A stretch of 64,000 nucleotides of DNA from Alentia gelatinosa (lineage: Eukaryota; Annelida; Polychaeta; Phyllodocida; Polynoidae), in the NCBI GenBank assembly GCA_950022655.1, contig OX465579.1:41519950-41583949 (forward strand). The letters are read 5' to 3'. Made by a program: the position numbers and the translations under genes. Below are positions 57,705-64,000 of the stretch, in pieces; positions within the stretch are counted from its first letter, which is position 1, and the number at the start of each line of letters is the position of its first letter. The notes beneath the pieces were generated by a model, which worked only from the letters and a program-made list of their open reading frames with translations, did not search any database and was not told the DNA's origin.

Positions 57705-57886
57705 TTAATGCTGTTCGTTTCGGCTCAATAGATTTTTTGTTGGTTTGTTGGTTTCATTTAACGTCCAGTTAACTACGGCAGGTTCTTACCAGACTTTCTC
57801 AAGGTTCTTTTGCACCACAAGAATGGAAGCTAGAGGGATCCCTCGATATAGTTGTCTTCAAACCTGCCTTCTTTACATCGGATGTT

Positions 57887-58177
57887 TTATTATATACCTA
57901 TGGCTGTATCAAGTGCGTATACTGCCCGCTCCTATCCATGGCGTATTTAAACCCGTACGGCACACTCTGCCGTACGGGGTATGTGATCACGTGACTAGAT
58001 AAAATATCGCCATTTTTAGATATAATAATACGAAAACGGGCTGACTATCTTCGTACATCAAAATACTTGCTAAAATTATTGATCAAATACATCCCTCTGC
58101 CTCCGGCATCGGGATGTATGTGATCAATAATTTCATTGCGTATTTTTGACGTACGAAGATAGTAAGCCAGTTTCCGT
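57887..58177 (+). mobile_element. TIR-module + hairpin element, family 3 copy 2
   Basis: The module at 57887-58029 starts TTATTATATACCTATGGC and ends GATATAATAATA. The hairpin at 58031-58177 has arms GGGCTGACTATCTTCGTAC and GTACGAAGATAGTAAGCC around GCCTCCGGC. Compared with 55768-56103 it is inverted, and the shared stretches include CATACTGCCCGCT and CCGTACGGGGTATG. Confidence 0.7.
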
Positions 58178-61100
58178 ATAATATTTTGTCACAACACCTG
58201 TAGAATATTTATTACAGGTATTCAGACCGCATCAAAACTCGCTATCAAACAGCCAAGCCTCTATCAAGAAATGAACAAAATGATGCACTTTTATCAACTT
58301 GATCAATACCGTACTTTATTATAACAATATGTGTCTTGCCGCTGTTATCATGGACAAAAACTTGACAATGATTGTATTATGAATGGTAAACATATTTTTC
58401 ATCCTTGCCGCTGCGCGGCATCTAACAGGAAACCCAACGTGTTCAATTCTGCTGGATCCAAGCTTACCAACGTGGACGATGTAAACTTATAACTCTTGAA
58501 ATCTTTTGGGCAAATTGGGTCTCGAGGAATTCTGCAATAGAATTAATTATCTCGACCTAAAAGAAACGGGAATTATTCCAAACTGTACTTTAGCAAATGT
58601 GAAAGCAACTCTGAATACAGCATACAATATTACTCAACTGTGTACTAATATTAAAATCATGGTTGTCTAAATTTCACTTCAGATGGGCTGATGTTGCACA
58701 CACTGGCAAATGCTAGGCTTCGTTGTGAATATTCCCCAGGGCGATCAGTATCGGCTATCTCTGTTTCACCGGCCGCACTGGAGAATGTTTTGGCGCTGGC
58801 AGAGAATGATTATGGACGTTAACAAGGGGAGAATTATGAGTTTAAATGTAGCCCCGCTGTGAGTGGCTAGCTGTCTGTGTACATGCGCAATATCACTTGC
58901 CACACCGCTGGTCATATGGCAGTCTGCTCTGGTAGCATCCCCTGCTGACCCACTACAATATGTTGGACAGACACCGAAACAGCCAATGCTTACGGTTTCA
59001 CGTTAAAACCCTTGCATATTAACCCTTGGCCTGCAGCACCCAATTTGCCTGACAGTGCAACACACCACAATCAGTGTCTACAGTAATAAAACTCCTAAAA
59101 CAAGCACTTCAAACCCGAAAATAGTAATTTCATGTGATTTCAGTATTGTACCATGGTGATTGATGATTTTTGTTGTTGTACTAAATGAATGGCCTCTGTG
59201 GCCGTTTTACTTTGTTAATTACTTATGGTATTCAAACAATAATTTCGGTATTTATCAAAATACATATAGTTGCAATGGTATGTGGAGGTATTATGCTGCG
59301 GTGAAATGAATAAAGCGGCATATAACTGAGTTATTCTTGTTCTGACACTGATGTGCTGTCAATAACCTGGAACAAATGTTGGCTGATTTTACCGCAAACT
59401 ATAAGTGAGTCTTGAATGGTGTTGACAATTTCAATAGTTAACCTTTCTGTACATTTAGTTTCTGGTGAGTATTAGTAGCTTTATGTACTAACTAGTTTCA
59501 GCCTCTGGCCTTCATTAGGGTTACTAGTTAATCTAGAACAATTCAGGGACACGCCAATCTTGGATCAGTTGTCAGAGAATAGCACTTCCTTCATCGCAAT
59601 TGCATGTCTATCAACATGATAGGCGCGTTGCAAAGGGTGGAAGGCAATTTTGTAATTTGTGAAACTGCAAATCGTATCTAATTGATTAACCTCTGTAATA
59701 CCACTATAATCTTAAGACATTCCCTCCAAGCACTCATATTTTGGTTGTGCGATACATTGCATGTAACACTTTAGAAAAATACATGATGGATAAAATATAC
59801 AATTTCGGGTATCTTCCATTTGGTGCATAAGTGGACCAGCAGCTTCACGGTATAGTTGTATAAACCAAATTGGAACTGAAGGATCCTGCTGGTAGCACTG
59901 TCTAGATTCATCAATGTGAATACATCGGTTGTAAAACCACAGGCCAGTTGTATTAGCCGTATATACACAGAAAACTCAAATCAATATAGGCATCGACCGA
60001 AATACATGGCATCTTTTTAAGCATTTCAGTGTGCAAAGAAGTGTCATATTTATAAAATAGGTAAGACATGTATTGTTACTGATATAGAAATGGTTGTCTG
60101 TCGGTGGTACGTGGAGATCAATGAAAATACCCTACATCCTACAGAGACATATTTCACAACAGGCTAATTTGGAAAGGACTCTTGTAGCCTTACACTACAG
60201 AACGCCTCATTTCATCGACGTTACAGAGCTGCTAGGAGAACTGGCCGGATGTGGTCATGAGTGACGAGACGCTACAAGCCATTGAGCAATCGATATCGCA
60301 TCGACACCCGATAGTAGTAACTCTGCGGTGAACGTCTACGCTGTGTAGCCAGGGTAAGCGTCTGAGGGGAAGGGCAACATTGGAGGGTGATGAAGGTCTA
60401 CATGCTAAATGTAGAAAGTCTGTGGTCCTTACAAGGTGTCTACGGTATCGACGAAGCATATGTATTAAATAGTGTCTGTGGTGTGGGCTAAGTGTCTACC
60501 ATGTGGACTGACAACATCACTGATGAGTGCAAAGCAATGTGCTGTGTGAGGAGTTCCTTGCAGTGGGTGAAACATCAATGATGAAATGCGTACTGTCTAT
60601 CCTGCGTGAGGATTGACAATGGTCTAAACGTTATAAGACACCGATATTAACAATGAACACAGACTAGATTCTCGCCAACTATGTTGTCTCTTTTTCTTCG
60701 TTTTAAACGCACTATATAGACCTTTTCTGTAAAACTCTAACAGCGATCAGCCGTAACTGGTCCGACTGACAGTCGGTGAAGATCATATGTGATGTACTAT
60801 TAACAGCTATTTTAGAGATTGTATTTGATCTGTGGAATGCCTATATGGAGAACTTTTAACTCATCTGAAGAGTTTATGTGACGAATTATACTAAAATTTG
60901 ATGTGAATAGAGTGCCAGTGATGTGTGTTTCTCATGTGACCCCTAGTCCATGGATATTGCCTGTCTAAGTGGGGCACATCTAAGCTAAGCCGTTAGAACT
61001 CTACCCCAAACGCTAGGTATCTATTAAGCTGTCTATATTCATTCTGATATCTAAAGGAACCATTGTCAGTTCGCACAAAGCCTATGTCTTGTCCCTTATT

Positions 61101-61611
61101 AACTATAAGAAAACCAGTATACGTGACCAACATTTGTAACTTGGTAAACGTAATCCTAAGTGCATGGTATCTTGACAGGGAGCCTAAGTGCTATCAATTT
61201 AATCACCATCAGAGAGGGGTCTATAACAGCAAGGTCAGAGGAAGAGAGGTAACTTAAAAGCTGGAGTGTGGCAAGTATTTCAAAGACTGAGTCCCCGGAT
61301 CAATATCAAGATCGGCCTTGGGTAAACCTAGTGCATTAGTCCTTCGGCTTGAGATATCAAGCAGCCATCATCTACGCCAAAAACATATGGAACGTTAATC
61401 GTTGACTTTTGATCTTTTTTCCTAGCAAGTAACACAATAACATACACTAAACTCCAGAGAATTATAAGATAGAGGTTGTCCATCTCCTTCTGGTGCTCAT
61501 GATGCATAGAAATTAATGGGACGTGAATTTAACATCTCTTATCACGAGCCGATGCTACCGTGAAATTGACAACTTCCTGTCAAACTTTAACCATGTTGTT
61601 ACCTATTGTTA
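58178..61611. other. intergenic, nothing recognised
   Basis: 3.4 kb of AT-rich sequence. The open frames at 59771-59968, 60232-60459 and 61063-61257 are short and unlike any known protein. Confidence 0.5.
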
Positions 61612-61895
61612 TTTATCCTACCCCTAATAAAAAACGCCATAGGCTTAAAATAGGATTTGTTTATGTCACAGGTGTGACATAAAGTGTTGTTTATGCCACT
61701 ACTTTATGATACTGAAAAAATATCGGAAAAGGGTAGGATAAAATCTAGACGCCACTCGTTTGAGTTTGAGCTTATTTATGCCATTTTGTTGGCTCCGTAA
61801 TGTCATTCGTCTTCGACTCGTGAAATTATGGAGCCAACAAAATGCGTGGCATAAATAAACTCAGACTCAAACTCATGACGTCTCTTGATAGTATC
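61612..61895 (+). mobile_element. TIR-module + hairpin element, family 1 copy C
   Basis: Starts TTTATCCTACCCCTAATAAA, module closes AAGGGTAGGATAAAATC, hairpin as in copy B but with seven bases missing in the left arm (GCCATTTTGTTGG against GCCACGCATTTTGTTGG). Ends CTCTTGATAGTA. Confidence 0.8.
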
Positions 61896-62703
61896 TAAAA
61901 GCAAGAGCGCAATTCATGGGAAAGTATTTATACTCTGTTCTAACTATCCATCGCTGTGCGTTGCTGTTAAGGTCACCAAACATATTTCTTTATGGAAACA
62001 TACAAGGTACTGTAAAATAGGAGGTAGGGTTGGAGTTAAGCAAGGTTGCTTACTATTTGGACTCTTCAGGCATCTATAATATGTTCATCTGGCTTATAAA
62101 TATGTCAAGGCTATGCTTATAAATATGTCAAGGCTATGGTGATCACGGGCCTTCATACATTCAGAGTCTGTGCTATGACCAAGAAAATTCCAGTGATTTA
62201 TGAGTTACAGTGAATTCTTTTCGTTACAATAGGCATTAGTTAGAACGACTTTAATTATAGGATCAAACTACGAAGAAGTAAACGCAGCTCAAGCATAATC
62301 ATAAGATCTGTACATGGTTGTATTATGAACATAGGAAAATAATGCGTCCACTCTATTCATAAATGGTCAATTGATGTTGAGGTTTCTACAGGACTAACGC
62401 TTGTAAAAATAAACCTATATCACAGCAAGAATTTGAAATACTAACATGAATATCTCAATCAAAGAAAGTAGGTATGCTGCGACACAGAAACCGTATAATG
62501 TAGTTTCTGTAAGTAGAGAATATGCCCATAAAGCAGATATGTGCATTTCTAAGCTAATAGATTGTGTGATGGAAAAAAGGTAGAAAGAAAATACTAAACT
62601 TTTGATGTAGTTGATGGCGGTCAATCACGACAAATATTTTGTCGTGATTTGTGATGGTTGTTTAAATGATGACTGTAAAGTAGTAGATAGTTAGATAGCT
62701 AGA
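61896..62703. other. intergenic, short tandem repeat only
   Basis: A 22-bp direct repeat (TATAAATATGTCAAGGCTATG) stands twice near 62096-62138. Nothing coding. Confidence 0.5.
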
Positions 62704-62980
62704 GGGCTAGTTCCACCAACATGATGGATTTGCCGTGGTATATGTTTTACATCTTACAGTGTTGTGATATGTCATACCTCCTTTGTCGTGATATGTTGCA
62801 CGCAATAGTATAAGTGCTTTTTCACAATGTTGTGTGTATATTTTGGGGCTCCACCACCACAACACCTCAAGATGTATTGTGGCAAATATGCATACGATTA
62901 TTCAAAACCTAGCATGATTTCGCAAGACAGCCAAATTGTGACTAATCTTGCAATATCTTGTGTGTTTGTGGAACAAGCAC
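62704..62980. mobile_element. relative of the 57439 TIR element, inverted orientation
   Basis: Left end GGGCTAGTTCCACCAA; right end TTTGTGGAACAAGCAC, an imperfect inverse. The interior follows the reverse complement of 57439-57704: TGGATTTGCC-TGGTATAT, TGTATATTTTGG-GCTCCAC, AACACCTCAAGA, AAGACAGCCAAAT. It is older and more diverged than its relative. Confidence 0.65.
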
Positions 62981-64000
62981 TTACCGGTACACCGCCGATA
63001 TTGTTGTAGATTGAAATTCCCAAAATGTAGTAACATCAGCTCAAATTGTGTAGTGATAGAAGTTTATGACAATCCCGTGGTCGCAGGCCTACATAAATGC
63101 AAATGACGAGGCTTCAAAGGTCTGGCTCAAAGGGGGGGGGGGGGGGGGGGGGGAATCACATGAATAATACACGTTGGTCTATAAACAGACTGAAGTGTAT
63201 ATTAAACAGGTGATAATCGCGCGAAATCTTGACTGCTCACAATTCCAACATTTCACCACAGGTTCAGGTCATTTCTCAATAAACTTGTAAACATGATATA
63301 TCGGCATATGCACTCTACAATTAGATTAGTTATTACTGGCATTAGAACTAGCCATGCCACTAAGACACAACAGGTTGTTTTTTTTACATTATTAGACTGG
63401 GTTTTGACAAGGTATATACCCCCCCCCCCCCCCCCCCCAATGCCATTGAGGCAGGGCTGGTAATACACTGGCTATGTTTTGAGGTCCTCCAACATGCTAT
63501 ATTTGATTTAGACCATGCATGTCCATCAGTGGCTTACATTCTCCATTTAGGTCAATACATGTACTCTTCTTCGTCGTTTACCTCAGTAATTGATCCTTGG
63601 ATTTGTCGTATTAAACACTCAGCTTCAGTATCACTCACTGTCCTGTGTCCATGACCATGATCCCAGTATCGTTCATAGAATTAATATCACCACTTAACTC
63701 AATCACTGCCGGCCAACAAACTATATATAATTCACATGCCTGTCGCTAGCTATGATACAAAAATCAAAGAACCTGCTACAGTTGATGTAGCTACATGAAA
63801 TAGGACAGCGATGGAGAGGCCGACAGCCCTGCAGTCGAATCAGTCGCCTGAAACGAAAGAAGCCGGGGCAGTGGACGTTGGGTCAAAAGATGGTCAGCAT
63901 ATCTCTAGAGCTTATTCTGCCTAGAGCTATCTACTGCAACTGAAGGTCCAACGTGGCAACATAACACATTAGAGCGTCCCAAACATACCTTCAGCATCAA
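62981..64000. other. intergenic with G and C homopolymers
   Basis: Contains a G run at about 63132-63153 and a C run at about 63419-63438. A plus-strand frame from an ATG at 63812 (MERPTALQSNQSPETKEAG..) runs 38 codons to a stop and could be chance or the start of a gene outside the window. Confidence 0.4.

Overview
This is animal genomic DNA. It is AT-rich, with long GT-AG introns, short TA and CA microsatellites, many small inverted-repeat transposons and degraded retroelements. It carries parts of two protein genes that converge. Gene content and repeats suit a marine invertebrate such as a mollusc, an annelid or amphioxus. Sequence reading alone does not fix the species.

Gene 1 (plus strand, bases 967-20097) is the 3' portion of a synaptic vesicle glycoprotein 2 (SV2)-like transporter of the major facilitator superfamily. 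Seven coding exons join in phase. They cover the end of the first six-helix bundle (GSWRVF...PESPR), the cytosolic loop, helix 7, the large luminal pentapeptide-repeat domain, and the last helices up to the stop codon. The 5' half lies upstream of the window.

Gene 2 (minus strand, 51961 down to 33489) has a complete coding region in 12 coding exons, 543 residues by my reading. It encodes a type I membrane glycoprotein with a signal peptide, two tandem copies of what I take to be the invertebrate LolA-like ectodomain, and a C-terminal membrane helix with a short basic tail. A splice acceptor just before the ATG implies a non-coding first exon further upstream. The two genes are separated by about 13.4 kb with only weak coding signs and a decayed reverse transcriptase.

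The introns and flanks hold most of what is unusual: a CACTG...CAGTG element (6.3-7.4 kb); a degraded Ty3/gypsy reverse transcriptase (11.5-11.9 kb); a GC-rich 1-kb element with 17-bp terminal inverted repeats (TIRs; 15.2-16.2 kb) and two distant relatives at 57.4 and 62.7 kb; two non-LTR reverse transcriptase remnants (32 and 41 kb); a Penelope-like GIY-YIG remnant (47.7-48.0 kb); a 0.8-kb inverted repeat (46.3-47.1 kb); and several foldback elements at 55-58 kb.

The main discovery candidate is a set of at least four repeat families built to one plan: a 120-200 bp module with TIRs resembling T-TAT-n-ACC, joined to a 120-150 bp near-perfect hairpin of unrelated sequence. They occur at 7.6-8.2, 18.0-18.3, 42.8-43.1, 43.7-44.0, 54.1-54.4, 55.0-55.4, 55.8-56.1, 57.9-58.2 and 61.6-61.9 kb, with partial copies at 45.7 and 48.1 kb. 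Four of these loci sit within about 60 bp of an exon edge.
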